The notes: a model not told the origin generated them from the letters alone. A stretch of DNA of 64,000 bases from Cohnella zeiphila (GCF_014212055.1 NZ_JACJVO010000015.1:1-64000); one strand, 5' to 3'. Shown: positions 32,517-41,585, counted from the stretch's first letter. Translations and numbers: made by a program.

Positions 32517-33911
32517 TCAAATAAGGAACATCGCGACGACCGTCGTCGCCGCGAGCCCGATCAGCACCGGCTTCAGATTGCGCCGAGCCAGCTCGAACGG
32601 ACTGACGCCGCAGATCGCCGCAGCGGGTATGAGCGCCCAGGGGATCAGCGTTCCTCCCCCTACCCAGATGGCCGCGATTTGTCCGAGCGCCGTCAGCGTC
32701 GCCGCGCCATGGCCTATCGCTATCGCGAACATATGGGCAACCGACCCGGCCAGCGAGATGCCGGAGAAGCCCGAGCCGTCGAGCCCGGTAATCGCCCCCG
32801 TCACGGTCAGCGTGATCGCGCCGACGACGTTGTTGACCGGAACCCCGTTCGCGAGCGCGACGCCGAGATCGTTGACGATGCCCTGCGAGCCTTGCGGCAG
32901 ATGGTTGCCGAACAACGGCACGAATGCCGAGTCGCCGAGGTAGAAAAAGGCCGCGATCGGAATGACCGGACCGAACACCTTGAAGCCGAACTGAAATCCG
33001 TCCACCAGGTACGAAGTCATCTCTTCCATTCCCTTATTGCGATGGGCGATCAGCGTCAGCGCGAGCAGGATGAGAATGGCCGTCCCGCCGACGATCGCGG
33101 TGGCGTCGTCTCCCTGCAAGTCGAGGACGAACATCGCGACCACGTCGGCTACGAACAGAAGCGGAATGATAATGGCCGCCCAACGCTTGACCGCAGCCGG
33201 AAGAACGAGCGTTTCCGCGGACGGGGAAGCCGGCGTTTCCTGGGCGACGAGGCCGTCTCTCCACGTCCCCTTTTTGCGATCCCGGACCATCATCCAATAC
33301 GCGACGATCGTCGTAACGGCGCCCATCACGATCACGAGCGGCACGCTCGCTTCCATCACCTGCGACACCGGCAGTCCCGCGGCATCCGCCGTCAGCTTCG
33401 GCGCGCCTTGAATGATATAGTCTCCGGAAAGCGCGATTCCGTGGCCGAACAAGTTCATCGCCACCGCCGCTCCGAGCGCGGGCAGCCCGACCCGGGCGGC
33501 CGCCGGCAGCAGCACCGCGCCGATCAGCGCGACGCCGGGAGACGGCCAGAAAAACCAGGAGGAGACCATCATGATGATGCCGATGCCCCAGAACGCCAGC
33601 GCGGGCGTTCGCATAAAGCGGGTGAGCGGCGCCACCATCTTCTCGTTGATGCCGGTCCGGATGAGGACCCGGCTCATCGACACGATGATCGAGATGATAA
33701 AGATCGTGCCGAGAAGTTCTTTGGCGGCGTAGACGAAGCTTTTGAACAGGCCGGATACGGAATCGCCGACGCTGGCGGTGGCGATCAGGCCGAGCGCCAG
33801 AATGCCCGCCACGCAGATCATCGTCGTGTCCCGCCGCTTGATCAGACAGGCGACGATAAAGACGATAAACGCCAGATATACCCAGTGCAGAGAGCTTAAG
33901 TTTACGTCCAT
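32517..33911 (-). CDS. Polytopic permease of the ion-transporter superfamily
   Basis: This 464-residue protein has about 12 hydrophobic segments. Two similar half-motifs with glycine/proline breaks (NLFGHGIALSGDYIIQGAP, and IGHGAATLTALGQIAAIWVG) suggest the ion-transporter superfamily layout seen in GntP, DcuC or NhaC-type carriers, which often carry anions or drive exchange with sodium or protons. The substrate is unknown. The ATG at 33911 has GGAGG nine bases upstream and is preferred over the TTG at 33917. Confidence 0.7.
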   Translation of the reverse strand: MDVNLSSLHWVYLAFIVFIVACLIKRRDTTMICVAGILALGLIATASVGDSVSGLFKSFVYAAKELLGTIFIISIIVSMSRVLIRTGINEKMVAPLTRFMRTPALAFWGIGIIMMVSSWFFWPSPGVALIGAVLLPAAARVGLPALGAAVAMNLFGHGIALSGDYIIQGAPKLTADAAGLPVSQVMEASVPLVIVMGAVTTIVAYWMMVRDRKKGTWRDGLVAQETPASPSAETLVLPAAVKRWAAIIIPLLFVADVVAMFVLDLQGDDATAIVGGTAILILLALTLIAHRNKGMEEMTSYLVDGFQFGFKVFGPVIPIAAFFYLGDSAFVPLFGNHLPQGSQGIVNDLGVALANGVPVNNVVGAITLTVTGAITGLDGSGFSGISLAGSVAHMFAIAIGHGAATLTALGQIAAIWVGGGTLIPWALIPAAAICGVSPFELARRNLKPVLIGLAATTVVAMFLI

Positions 33912-34061
33912 GAGCAAATCCCTCCGCCAGTCGATTGGAGTACATTGTATGTACGCGAACGCCCAATCGTGACGCCGCCCCGACAGCGTTCGTCCTCTTG
34001 CGGGGTCGAAGAAGGTCTGTTATAGTCCATATATTTGGAGAAAACGGAGGGAGCGCGGATC

Positions 34062-34277
34062 ATGTCGGTGAACAGGCGATTGGAGACGGATGAGGATTTT
34101 GCCGAAGCGAAGGAGAAGCAGCTGCGCCTTAGGGTTTTCAGAGACGATCACTTGGTCGAATCGGGAAGCGTGATCGTCCGATTCGATGCCGAGACCGTCG
34201 TCCTGCAGTCCGGTGTCAGCGATTTGGCTTACCACCCGCGAGCCAAATGCGAATTTTTCGAGCTTCGTCGCAAATAG
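34062..34277 (+). CDS. Conserved hypothetical protein, 71 residues
   Basis: I do not recognise this small soluble protein (MSVNRRLETDEDFAEAKEKQ ...). It has a charged helical start and a beta-rich remainder (RVFRDDHLVESGSVIVRFD, TVVLQSGVSDLAYH), as in small Sm-like or DUF-type domains. The ATG at 34062 follows CGGAGGG. Just downstream lies a promoter/terminator pair (34288-34397). Confidence 0.65.
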   Translation: MSVNRRLETDEDFAEAKEKQLRLRVFRDDHLVESGSVIVRFDAETVVLQSGVSDLAYHPRAKCEFFELRRK

Positions 34278-34287
34278 CGGGAACCGC

Positions 34288-34317
34288 TTGACAGACGGCT
34301 TCGCCTCGACATATAAT
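34288..34317 (+). promoter_or_regulatory. Consensus promoter before a leader terminator
   Basis: TTGACA (34288-34293), 18 bases, TATAAT (34312-34317). Transcription would begin near 34324, upstream of the hairpin at 34348-34397 and of the coiled-coil protein gene at 34449. Confidence 0.85.
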
Positions 34318-34347
34318 CAGAACAAAAGTTCGCATTTTCCATTCAGG

Positions 34348-34397
34348 AAGCACCTGTGGGAAAGCGCCGTCTACGGCCTTTTCTCAGGTGCTTTTTG
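34348..34397 (+). terminator. Leader terminator upstream of the coiled-coil protein gene
   Basis: AAGCACCTG (34348-34356) pairs with CAGGTGCTT (34385-34393), around inner stems GGAAAG/CTTTTC and GCCG/CGGC, followed by T5. It lies between a consensus promoter and the next gene, so the roughly 75-base product could be an attenuated leader or a small RNA. Confidence 0.8.
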
Positions 34398-34448
34398 GCG
34401 TTTGTCGGCGGCGCGGCGATCGAAGATCCGATGGGAGGATGTATCGAG

Positions 34449-35273
34449 ATGAAGAGGTTCTGTCAAAACGCAATGCTGCTGTTAATCGGAATGTATCTGG
34501 CTTTCGTCGCGCCGTCGGAAGGATACGCGGCATCCGCCGTCTCTTGGTCGGCGACGACGAAGGCGGGATGGGACAAGCTGGTGGCGGACGCGGACGCCGC
34601 CCGCGCCGCGAAGCTGAAGTCGATGGCTGCGGAGCTCGCTTCCTTGCAGCAGCAGGAAGCGAGTCTGGACGCAAGGATTCAGTCTGCGCATGATGCCAAC
34701 GCGAAGGAGACCGATGCCGTCCGGCAGCGGATCAAGACGATCAACGCCGCCAAGCTGAGCGCGATGGCGACGCAGACGAAGCAAGTTCGCTCGCGCAACC
34801 AGCCGATTCTGGACCAGTACACGAAGCTGAACAAGCAGATCAGTACCGCCAGATCGCTCGGCAGCAAGACGATCCGGTCCGCGCTGCAGACGGAAGCGAA
34901 CCTGTTGAAGCCGCTCGTTCAGATCGCCCGGGACAACATCCGGAACCAGACCGCCGCGGAGAAAAGCCTCAAGGACGCTACTTCCAAGACGGCCAAGACG
35001 ATTCGCGCCACGTTGGCCGGCGCCGACTCTAGCAAGAAACAGATCGCCGCCGAGAAGAAGTCCGTCACTTCGAACAAAGCGTCGATCTCCTCGTCGATGA
35101 AGACGTTCAACCAGGCCGTCAAGAAGAAAGACCCGGCGGGGGCATCCTCCTCCCTGTCTTCGATTCTCTCCTACTACCGGCAGTTGAACGGGCACAAGGA
35201 GAAGATTTACGGGCACGAACGGGATATCGCCGCCATTCTGGTCAAGGCAAAGGGGCAATTTCCCGCGTCGTAG
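34449..35273 (+). CDS. Secreted helical (coiled-coil) protein
   Basis: This 274-residue protein has a signal peptide (about 1-28, ending SEGYAAS) and an otherwise long alpha-helical, lysine/alanine/serine-rich body (about 35-250) with heptad-like repeats, no cysteines beyond the signal region and no enzyme motif. It is probably exported and fibrous or adaptor-like. GGGAGG ten bases before the ATG supports the start. The last 32 bases overlap the convergent membrane protein gene. Confidence 0.75.
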   Translation: MKRFCQNAMLLLIGMYLAFVAPSEGYAASAVSWSATTKAGWDKLVADADAARAAKLKSMAAELASLQQQEASLDARIQSAHDANAKETDAVRQRIKTINAAKLSAMATQTKQVRSRNQPILDQYTKLNKQISTARSLGSKTIRSALQTEANLLKPLVQIARDNIRNQTAAEKSLKDATSKTAKTIRATLAGADSSKKQIAAEKKSVTSNKASISSSMKTFNQAVKKKDPAGASSSLSSILSYYRQLNGHKEKIYGHERDIAAILVKAKGQFPAS

Positions 35274-36765
35274 TCCGATCGGCATCGACCGCTCCCTTAC
35301 CGGCTGCGCGCATCTCTCTCCAAAGCAGCCAGAAGACGAGCAGCAGAATGACCACGTTGACGGCGGCGACCCAAGCATAGGCGGAAGACAAGGCGGAATG
35401 GGAACCGAAGCCTCCTCCCATTCCTCCGAAAGGGCCTCTCCCGCCGCCCCAGTCTCCGGGACGGGAGTTCCCGCCGAAGCCGGCGGAGGGACCGCCCCCC
35501 TGGAAGCCGTCCGATCCGAGAGACCGGCCTGCCGGGGGGCTCCCATTCCCGAAGCCGCCGGACAACCGACGCGCAGCGCCTCCCCGGCCGTTAGCCGCCT
35601 GGCCGCCGAAGCCACCTTGGCTTCCGCTCTTTCTCAGGACGGCGACCAGGTTGACGGTCACCGTCGCGGTCAAAGCAATAGCGGGCGCGAGCCATTTCCG
35701 GTCATGAATCACGGCGAAGACGAAGAACAACAGCGCGGGCAGGCTGTAGCGTTCGTGAATTTCGGTCGGAAGCATGAAGAAGGCTAAGTTGATCGCAGCC
35801 GAAGCTTTGAACAGCATGCCGTCTACGGATTCGGATGCGGTACGCCGCCCCGTCGCCACGATCAGGTAGACGCAGGCATACAGGGCAGCCATTGCGAACA
35901 GCAGAAGACCGAGCGCCCGGTAAGGAAGCAGATCCGCGAATCGGGCCGTATCCGGATCCGCCGGATTCAGGCCGGTTACATAATACCAGACGTTCATCGC
36001 GTTCAAGCTGACGTTCGCGTACATGCCGACGGCGTCGGTATACGCTTGGCGAATCATGGCGCCGAGACCGCCCCCCGCCTGAAAATACAAAACCGCGGCT
36101 GCAAACGGAAGCGCAAAGCAGACGCTCCACTCGAGCAAGGGGCGCTTCCGCCGCTCCTGGAACCACGCGAGGAGCAGATACAAGCCGACGACGGGAAGAA
36201 CGGTTACCGCCTGGAATTTCGTCAACAGCGCCAATGACGCCAGCAAGCCGCTAAGCCAAGGTCGCCTGGTCGCCTGCCATACCGACAGCACCATCAGCAT
36301 CCCGTGAAGCATCTCTACTTGGCCCCAGACGGGACCGTCGACGACGAAGGCGGGATTCAGGGCGAACAGCGCCAGCACGAGAAGCTTCCATTTACGGCTC
36401 CGGATCGAGGAGATCAGCGCCATGGCGGCTGCAAGGGCGAACAGGTCTATGACCACGATCAGCGCCTTGAAAGAAAAGGCGCCGGCCTGAGGCTCGATAC
36501 CGAGAAAACCGAGCACCCGGCCGTATCCTTCCAGCAAAAGAAGGAAAAACGGCGGATAGTTCAGATTCGCATCGTTCGTATAAGCGCCGCCGAGTCCAAA
36601 GTTATCGGCAGCCTGCATCCATTGGACGAACAAGCGCTGATCCGAATAGAACCCCGGAGTCTCCGCCGCCGTCCACAAACGAACGGCAACGGCGGCGGCC
36701 AACAGCAGCGCGGCTCCCCACGGGTAGAACCGGCGGAGTCGCGGTTCGATCCGATTCTCTTCCAT
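35242..36765 (-). CDS. GT-C-type membrane glycosyltransferase with Gly-rich insert
   Basis: This 507-residue protein has 11-13 hydrophobic segments. The first loop holds SDQRLFVQWMQAADNFGLGGAY and NLNYPPFFLL, as in the GT-C superfamily (PMT/ALG6/EmbC-like), with the acidic catalytic region just after helix 1. A glycine/arginine/serine-rich loop (about 385-455: repeated GGFGG, GGGRGPFGGMGGG) precedes the final helix and is an unusual extension. Such enzymes use polyprenyl-phosphate sugars on the outer face. The ATG at 36765 follows AAAGGGAG. Its 3' end overlaps the convergent coiled-coil gene. Confidence 0.72.
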   Translation of the reverse strand: MEENRIEPRLRRFYPWGAALLLAAAVAVRLWTAAETPGFYSDQRLFVQWMQAADNFGLGGAYTNDANLNYPPFFLLLLEGYGRVLGFLGIEPQAGAFSFKALIVVIDLFALAAAMALISSIRSRKWKLLVLALFALNPAFVVDGPVWGQVEMLHGMLMVLSVWQATRRPWLSGLLASLALLTKFQAVTVLPVVGLYLLLAWFQERRKRPLLEWSVCFALPFAAAVLYFQAGGGLGAMIRQAYTDAVGMYANVSLNAMNVWYYVTGLNPADPDTARFADLLPYRALGLLLFAMAALYACVYLIVATGRRTASESVDGMLFKASAAINLAFFMLPTEIHERYSLPALLFFVFAVIHDRKWLAPAIALTATVTVNLVAVLRKSGSQGGFGGQAANGRGGAARRLSGGFGNGSPPAGRSLGSDGFQGGGPSAGFGGNSRPGDWGGGRGPFGGMGGGFGSHSALSSAYAWVAAVNVVILLLVFWLLWREMRAAGKGAVDADRTTTREIAPLP

Positions 36766-36879
36766 AAGAGTCTCCCTTTCATCGCTCGGCAGCACCGAGC
36801 CCATTCCCCTGGACGTATCTTCTCACGCGAGGATGAAGCGGAGATGAAAACAGAATGAAGGCACCTTTAATCGACGCAA

Positions 36880-36903
36880 AGAAAACCCCGCGCGAACGCG
36901 GGG
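36880..36903 (-). terminator. Terminator of the DUF1657 gene
   Basis: On the minus strand CCCCGCG pairs with CGCGGGG around TTCG, followed by TTTTCTTT. It lies 19 bases after the stop codon of the small DUF1657 gene. Confidence 0.88.
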
Positions 36904-36921
36904 CTCTGAGCAGGCCGAAAA

Positions 36922-37128
36922 TCAGAAACCTTTATATTGAGGTTCCTCGTTTTCCAGCTGCTGCACTCTCGACTCCACTTGGGACAAGATTTGCTGCGTT
37001 TGCTCAGCGGCGTTCGTGAACAGCGTTTTGGCCTCTTGGTTTTGCGTGCTCAGGGCAAATTGCTCCAGACTTGCTTGCGCGCTTTTCAAAGAGGCGACAC
37101 AGGTTTTCACTTGGGAAGCGACGGTCAT
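36922..37128 (-). CDS. DUF1657 protein, sporulation-associated
   Basis: This 68-residue helical protein (MTVASQVKTCVASLKSAQAS ...) matches DUF1657, small proteins found next to spoVA genes in spore formers, including the mobile spoVA2mob operon. The function is unknown. It is transcribed away from the spoVAC gene across a 154-base gap. A related domain forms the C-terminus of the DUF421 protein at 38806-39666. Confidence 0.88.
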   Translation of the reverse strand: MTVASQVKTCVASLKSAQASLEQFALSTQNQEAKTLFTNAAEQTQQILSQVESRVQQLENEEPQYKGF

Positions 37129-37282
37129 GTTGAATCACCCCTTTGATCGGAATTTCCCGCGTTCCGGGACGTCTTATAACCTACCCCGATTCGTTGAAAT
37201 CATTACCGCCAAAAAATTGTCGTAAAACGGAGGACTCGGTGGCATCCTGATAAGCAAACTGGAAAACAAGGGGCAAGTCGGA

Positions 37283-37756
37283 ATGGCTAACAAGAAGCTC
37301 AAGAAACTGACGCCAACCCAGCAGGAGTACCAGCGCCTGGCGCTCAGCCACATGCCGAAGCGCTCTGTCGCCGCCAACAGCGTGCGCGCCTTCGGGTTCG
37401 GCGGGCTGATCTGTCTGGTCGGGGAGTGCATCCGGCAGATGTTTATTCATTGGGGAGGCTGGGATGAGGTCAAAGCGGGAGATCCGACGGTCGCGATTCT
37501 GATCTTCATCTCGGTCCTGCTGACCAGCCTGGGCGTATACGACAAGCTCGGGCAATGGGCCGGGGCCGGCTCCGCCGTTCCGGTGACGGGATTCGCCAAT
37601 TCGATGGCTTCGACGGCGATCGAAGGACGCAGCGAAGGCATCGTGCTCGGCGTCGCGACGAACATGTTCAAGCTGGCCGGATCGGTCATCGTGTTCGGCA
37701 CCGTAGCCGCGTTCATCATCGCTTTGATTCGTCTGATCTTCAATCAAGGAGGCTGA
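37283..37756 (+). CDS. spoVAC: Stage V sporulation protein SpoVAC
   Basis: This 157-residue inner-membrane protein matches SpoVAC, a subunit of the dipicolinic acid (Ca-DPA) channel of spores. Motifs include VRAFGFGGLICLVGECIRQ, VYDKLGQWAGAGSAVPVTGF and NSMASTAIEGRSEGIVLGV. The first residues follow AAGGGGCAAG-type upstream sequence, a weak site. It heads a three-gene operon with spoVAD (8 bases apart) and a DUF421 gene. SpoVAEb is missing here. Confidence 0.93.
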   Translation: MANKKLKKLTPTQQEYQRLALSHMPKRSVAANSVRAFGFGGLICLVGECIRQMFIHWGGWDEVKAGDPTVAILIFISVLLTSLGVYDKLGQWAGAGSAVPVTGFANSMASTAIEGRSEGIVLGVATNMFKLAGSVIVFGTVAAFIIALIRLIFNQGG

Positions 37757-37764
37757 GCGTTCTT

Positions 37765-38799
37765 ATGCTCAAAGGTCATCAAAGCTGGCTGTTCCATCGC
37801 AAGCCCAAGCTCGTCTCCGCAGCCGCCGTCGTCGGGCCGTTCGAAGGGCGCGGGCCGCTGGCCGACGACTTCGATATCATCCATGGCGATTCGCTGCTGG
37901 AACAAGCCAGCTGGGAGAAGGCGGAACGGACAATGCTCGAAGAAGCCGCCAACGTCGCGATCGAGAGAGCGGGTATTACGAAGGAGCAAGTGCATTTCTA
38001 CGTCGGCGGAGATCTGCTCAACCAGATTACCAGCAGCGGCTACGCCGCGCGAACGCTGACCATTCCGTACCTCGGCGTGTTCGGGGCCTGCTCCACTTCG
38101 ATGGAGAGCCTGGCGCTGGCCTCTTACATGGTCGCTACCGGGGGAGCGAAGCATGCGCTGGCGGCTACTTCCAGCCATAACTCCAGCGCGGAGAAGCAGT
38201 TCCGCTATCCGACCGAATACGGTTCGCAGAAGCCGCCCAGCGCCCAATACACCGTGACGGGCGCAGGCGCCGCCGTCGTCGCCGAAGCAGGCTCGGGTCC
38301 TTCGATCGCGTCGGCCACCATCGGCAGAGTCGTCGATATGGGGATCAAAGATCCGTTTAACATGGGAGCCGCCATGGCGCCGGCGGCAGTCGATACGATC
38401 ACGGCTCATTTCCGCGATCTGCAGGTCGGGCCCGATCATTACGACCTGATCGTAACGGGGGATTTGGCTCAGGTCGGCCACTCCATTGCCGAAGAGCTGC
38501 TCGACAAGCACGGCGTTCCGATCCACAAAACCCGGTTCAAGGATTGCGGGATGATGATCTACGATTACGAGAAGCAAATGGTTCAGGCCGGAGGAAGCGG
38601 ATGCGCTTGTTCGGCGGTCGTCACTTACGGACATCTGCTCAAGAAGCTTCGCAAGGGCGAACTGCGGCGGATACTCGTCGTGGCCACCGGAGCGCTGCAC
38701 TCGCCGGTCGCCATGCAGCAGGGGGAATCCATCCCCGGCATCGCGCACGCGGTAGCGCTCGAAGCGGAATCCGAAGAAGAGCGGACAGGAAAGGACTGA
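37765..38799 (+). CDS. spoVAD: Stage V sporulation protein SpoVAD
   Basis: This 344-residue protein has the thiolase-like fold of SpoVAD, which binds dipicolinic acid on the inner membrane of the spore. Motifs: YLGVFGACSTSMESLALASYMV near residue 108 (the cysteine sits where thiolases have their nucleophile), AQYTVTGAGAAVVA, and a C-terminal GGSGCACSAVV and ALHSP. AAGGAGG precedes the ATG. It belongs between spoVAC and the DUF421 gene in one transcript. Confidence 0.94.
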   Translation: MLKGHQSWLFHRKPKLVSAAAVVGPFEGRGPLADDFDIIHGDSLLEQASWEKAERTMLEEAANVAIERAGITKEQVHFYVGGDLLNQITSSGYAARTLTIPYLGVFGACSTSMESLALASYMVATGGAKHALAATSSHNSSAEKQFRYPTEYGSQKPPSAQYTVTGAGAAVVAEAGSGPSIASATIGRVVDMGIKDPFNMGAAMAPAAVDTITAHFRDLQVGPDHYDLIVTGDLAQVGHSIAEELLDKHGVPIHKTRFKDCGMMIYDYEKQMVQAGGSGCACSAVVTYGHLLKKLRKGELRRILVVATGALHSPVAMQQGESIPGIAHAVALEAESEEERTGKD

Positions 38800-38805
38800 T
38801 TGACA

Positions 38806-39666
38806 ATGCCGAACTGGGGAGAGATCGCCATACGTTCGTTGGGCTCGATGGCCATGCTGTTCGCGATGACCCGTATTTTGGGCAAGAAGCAAATTTCGCA
38901 GCTGTCGTTCTTCGAATATATATTGGGGATTACGCTCGGCGAGTTGGCGGCCTTCATCTCCACCGACATCGAAGCCCACTACTTCCACGGCGTCGTTGCC
39001 CTGCTCATCTGGTTCCTTATTCCGTTCGGCCTGGAATTCCTGATGCTCAAGAGCCGCAAGCTTCGGCATTGGTTCGAGGGCAAAGGACGAATCATGATCA
39101 AGGAAGGCAAAGTGCTGGAGGACAACCTGAAGAAGGAACGCATCACGGCGGACGAGCTGCTTGAGCAATTGCGGGGCAAGAGCGTCTTCAACATGGCGGA
39201 CGTGGAATTCGCGGTCATGGAGACGAACGGCGATCTGAACGTGCTGCTCAAAAAAGACAAACAGCCGCTCACCGCCAGCCATCTGGGGATAAAGATGGTG
39301 AACGAAGTCGAACCGCAGACGGTCATCATCGACGGCAAGTATATAGATGAACCGCTCGCGACGCTGGGACTGAGCCGGGGCTGGCTCAACACCGAGCTGG
39401 AGAAGATCGGGGTAACGGTTGAGAATGTCTTTCTCGGACAGGTGGACGCGTACCAGCAGGTTTACGTCGATCTGTACGACGATAAGCTGAAAGTGCCCGC
39501 TCCCCAGGGCAAGGCGCTTTTGCTGGCGACGCTCAAGAAGACGCAAGCCGATCTGGAACTGTTCGCATCGGCGAGCCAGAACGAAGACGCCAAGCGAATG
39601 TACGAGCGAAATTCGCGAGAGCTGGCCGACGTTGTCTCTCAGCTCACTCCGATACTTCAAAGCTGA
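38806..39666 (+). CDS. DUF421 membrane protein with C-terminal DUF1657
   Basis: This 286-residue protein combines three membrane helices at the N-terminus (LGSMAMLFAMTRILGKKQIS, EYILGITLGELAAF, GVVALLIWFLIPFGLEF), a cytosolic DUF421 (YetF/YrbG-like) domain with MADVEFAVMETNGDLNVLLK and a final DUF1657 helix pair (TLKKTQADLELFASASQNED). The last segment matches the small protein at 36922-37128. Proteins of this type accompany spoVA genes and may help place the channel complex or influence spore resistance. Role unproven. Confidence 0.9.
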   Translation: MPNWGEIAIRSLGSMAMLFAMTRILGKKQISQLSFFEYILGITLGELAAFISTDIEAHYFHGVVALLIWFLIPFGLEFLMLKSRKLRHWFEGKGRIMIKEGKVLEDNLKKERITADELLEQLRGKSVFNMADVEFAVMETNGDLNVLLKKDKQPLTASHLGIKMVNEVEPQTVIIDGKYIDEPLATLGLSRGWLNTELEKIGVTVENVFLGQVDAYQQVYVDLYDDKLKVPAPQGKALLLATLKKTQADLELFASASQNEDAKRMYERNSRELADVVSQLTPILQS

Positions 39667-39679
39667 TTGCCTGCCGACT

Positions 39680-39726
39680 GGCGGCAGCCGAACGGATCGG
39701 TTATCGGTCGGTTCCGGCTGCCGCCA
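39680..39726 (+). terminator. Hairpin after the spoVA operon
   Basis: TGGCGGCAGCCG (39680-39691) pairs with CGGCTGCCGCCA (39715-39726), extended by AAC/GTT with a bulge. The T-tract is poor, but a second stem AGGCGCTTT with AAAGCGCCT (about 39742-39775) follows. The rest of the 380-base gap holds only the zwf promoter. Confidence 0.65.
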
Positions 39727-39905
39727 TGCCATTTGTAAGCAGGCGCTTTTTTCCCGTATGCCGAAAGCGCCTTTCCCTCTTCGATTTTTCTCGCCGTCTC
39801 GTCCTATTTCCCCATGCCTGCGGCAGTCTTCGTGCGGATCCCCCCCTTCTTTCGCGCCCAGCGATCTCCCTAGATCGAACGCCAGTCGAAATCGCCCCGG
39901 AGCAG

Positions 39906-39935
39906 TTGACGAATCCGTCCCGCGGAGTGTAAGAT
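39906..39935 (+). promoter_or_regulatory. Predicted zwf promoter
   Basis: TTGACG (39906-39911), 18 bases, TAAGAT (39930-39935). The distance to the zwf start leaves a leader of about 105 bases. Confidence 0.6.
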
Positions 39936-40046
39936 TGGCACTATTATGATCGCACCAATCGTATTCCTGTCGGAATGGACGGGATGCAAGATATATAGGG
40001 CGAAGGGCCCGGCGCTTACGGAGCGCGGTAGGAGGAACACGGACTG

Positions 40047-41546
40047 ATGGAAGCCATGACGTTTATTTTGTTCGGCGCGACCGGCGATCTAGCCAAGCGG
40101 AAGATTTACCCCGCTTTGTACAATTTATATATGGACGGCAAGCTTCCGTCCGCCTTTACGGTCATCGGGCTCGGCCGGAGAGAGTTTCCCGACTCCGTCT
40201 ACCAGGGCCAGGTCGAGCAATCGCTGAGACAGTTTTCGCGCCGTCCCGTCGCGGAAGAGGGAGCGGCGCCGCTGGGAGATTTTCTGTCTTCCTTCCGCTA
40301 TCACCCGCTGAACGTGAATCATGCCGAGGATTACGGCAAGCTGCTGGAGCTTGTCCGGTCCCGCGAGCAGGCGCTGGGCGGCCCCGGCAACCGGATGTTT
40401 TACCTGTCCGTCGCCCCGGACTTCTTCGGCGTGATCGCGCAGCAAATTCAGGAGAGCGGCCTCGGAACGACGTCGGGCTGGAAGCGGCTCATCATCGAGA
40501 AGCCGTTCGGCCACGATCTTGCATCGGCGCGGCTGCTCAACGAACATTTAAGCCATTCTTTCGAGGAAGAGGAGATCTTCCGGATCGATCATTACCTCGG
40601 CAAGACGATGGTGCAAAATCTGGAGACGCTGGTGATGGCCAATCCGGTCATTCAGGCGGTGTGGAACAAGGAATACATCTCCAACGTCCAGATTACGGCG
40701 AGCGAGACCGTCGGCGTCGAAGAGCGGGCCGGCTATTACGACCAGGCCGGCGCGATTCGGGACATGTTCCAGAACCATCTTCTTCAAGTGCTCATGATGA
40801 CGGCCATGCGCCGGCCGGAACGCATTACGGCCCGGCATATCCGCGAGGAGAAACGAAAGATCATCGAGTCCCTTCGGCCTATCGCGCCGGCGGAAGTCGC
40901 AGCGACTGTCGTCCGCGGCCAGTATGAAGCCGGCGTTCTGAACGGGAAAGAGGTAGTCGGCTACAAGCAAGAGCCGGGGATCGGGCCGGATTCCCGCAAC
41001 GACACGTTCGTCGCCGCGCGCGTATCTATCGATCACCCGGATTGGCAGGGCGTTCCGTTTTACCTGCGGACCGGCAAACGCATGGCGGAGAAGTCGACTC
41101 GCATCGTAGTGGAATTCCGCAATCCGACGTTCGACCTTTATGCTTCCCGCGGAGAGAAGACGGCTTCCAATCTGCTCGTGATCGAGATCAATCCGAACGA
41201 GAAGGTGTCGTTCGTTCTGAACGCCAAGGACCCCCGGAACGAAGGGCGTCTCGAGACGGTTGACATGAGCTTCGCCACCGAACAGAAGGAGCTCCCGGAA
41301 GCGTACGAGCGGCTCATTTACGACGCGCTTCTGGGCGACGCCACCTTCTTCGCCCACTGGAACGAAGTCGAGCTTGCGTGGGAGTGGGTCCAGCCGGTGC
41401 TTGAAGCATTCGAAGGCGGAATGCTCCCTCTCCATCCGTACGCTGCCGGGTCCAACGGCCCGCAAGCGGCGGACAATCTTCTGCAGGAGAACGGCCATTC
41501 CTGGTGGCTCGATCCCGACGTCCCCGAACTGGTCGGCCAAGCTTGA
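40047..41546 (+). CDS. zwf: Glucose-6-phosphate 1-dehydrogenase
   Basis: This 499-residue enzyme catalyses the first step of the oxidative pentose phosphate pathway (glucose-6-phosphate to 6-phosphogluconolactone, with NADP+). The N-terminal FGATGDLAKRK binds NADP, and RIDHYLGKTMVQN is the active-site signature with the catalytic histidine region (about residue 178). Length is normal. TAGGAGGAAC precedes the ATG. It is alone in its transcript and ends at the 41586-41611 terminator. No pentose-phosphate partner is near. Confidence 0.97.
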   Translation: MEAMTFILFGATGDLAKRKIYPALYNLYMDGKLPSAFTVIGLGRREFPDSVYQGQVEQSLRQFSRRPVAEEGAAPLGDFLSSFRYHPLNVNHAEDYGKLLELVRSREQALGGPGNRMFYLSVAPDFFGVIAQQIQESGLGTTSGWKRLIIEKPFGHDLASARLLNEHLSHSFEEEEIFRIDHYLGKTMVQNLETLVMANPVIQAVWNKEYISNVQITASETVGVEERAGYYDQAGAIRDMFQNHLLQVLMMTAMRRPERITARHIREEKRKIIESLRPIAPAEVAATVVRGQYEAGVLNGKEVVGYKQEPGIGPDSRNDTFVAARVSIDHPDWQGVPFYLRTGKRMAEKSTRIVVEFRNPTFDLYASRGEKTASNLLVIEINPNEKVSFVLNAKDPRNEGRLETVDMSFATEQKELPEAYERLIYDALLGDATFFAHWNEVELAWEWVQPVLEAFEGGMLPLHPYAAGSNGPQAADNLLQENGHSWWLDPDVPELVGQA

Positions 41547-41585
41547 GACGAGCAAGGCTCATGACGATATTTGCCGCAACAAGGT

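Noticed and set aside
31797..33899. Long open frames opposite real genes, such as 31797-33899 plus and 7512-9239 plus
   Set aside because: They mirror the DUF445/permease genes and the DHA2 transporter. They lack domains and ribosome binding sites, and have the arginine/histidine-rich make-up of GC-rich shadow frames.
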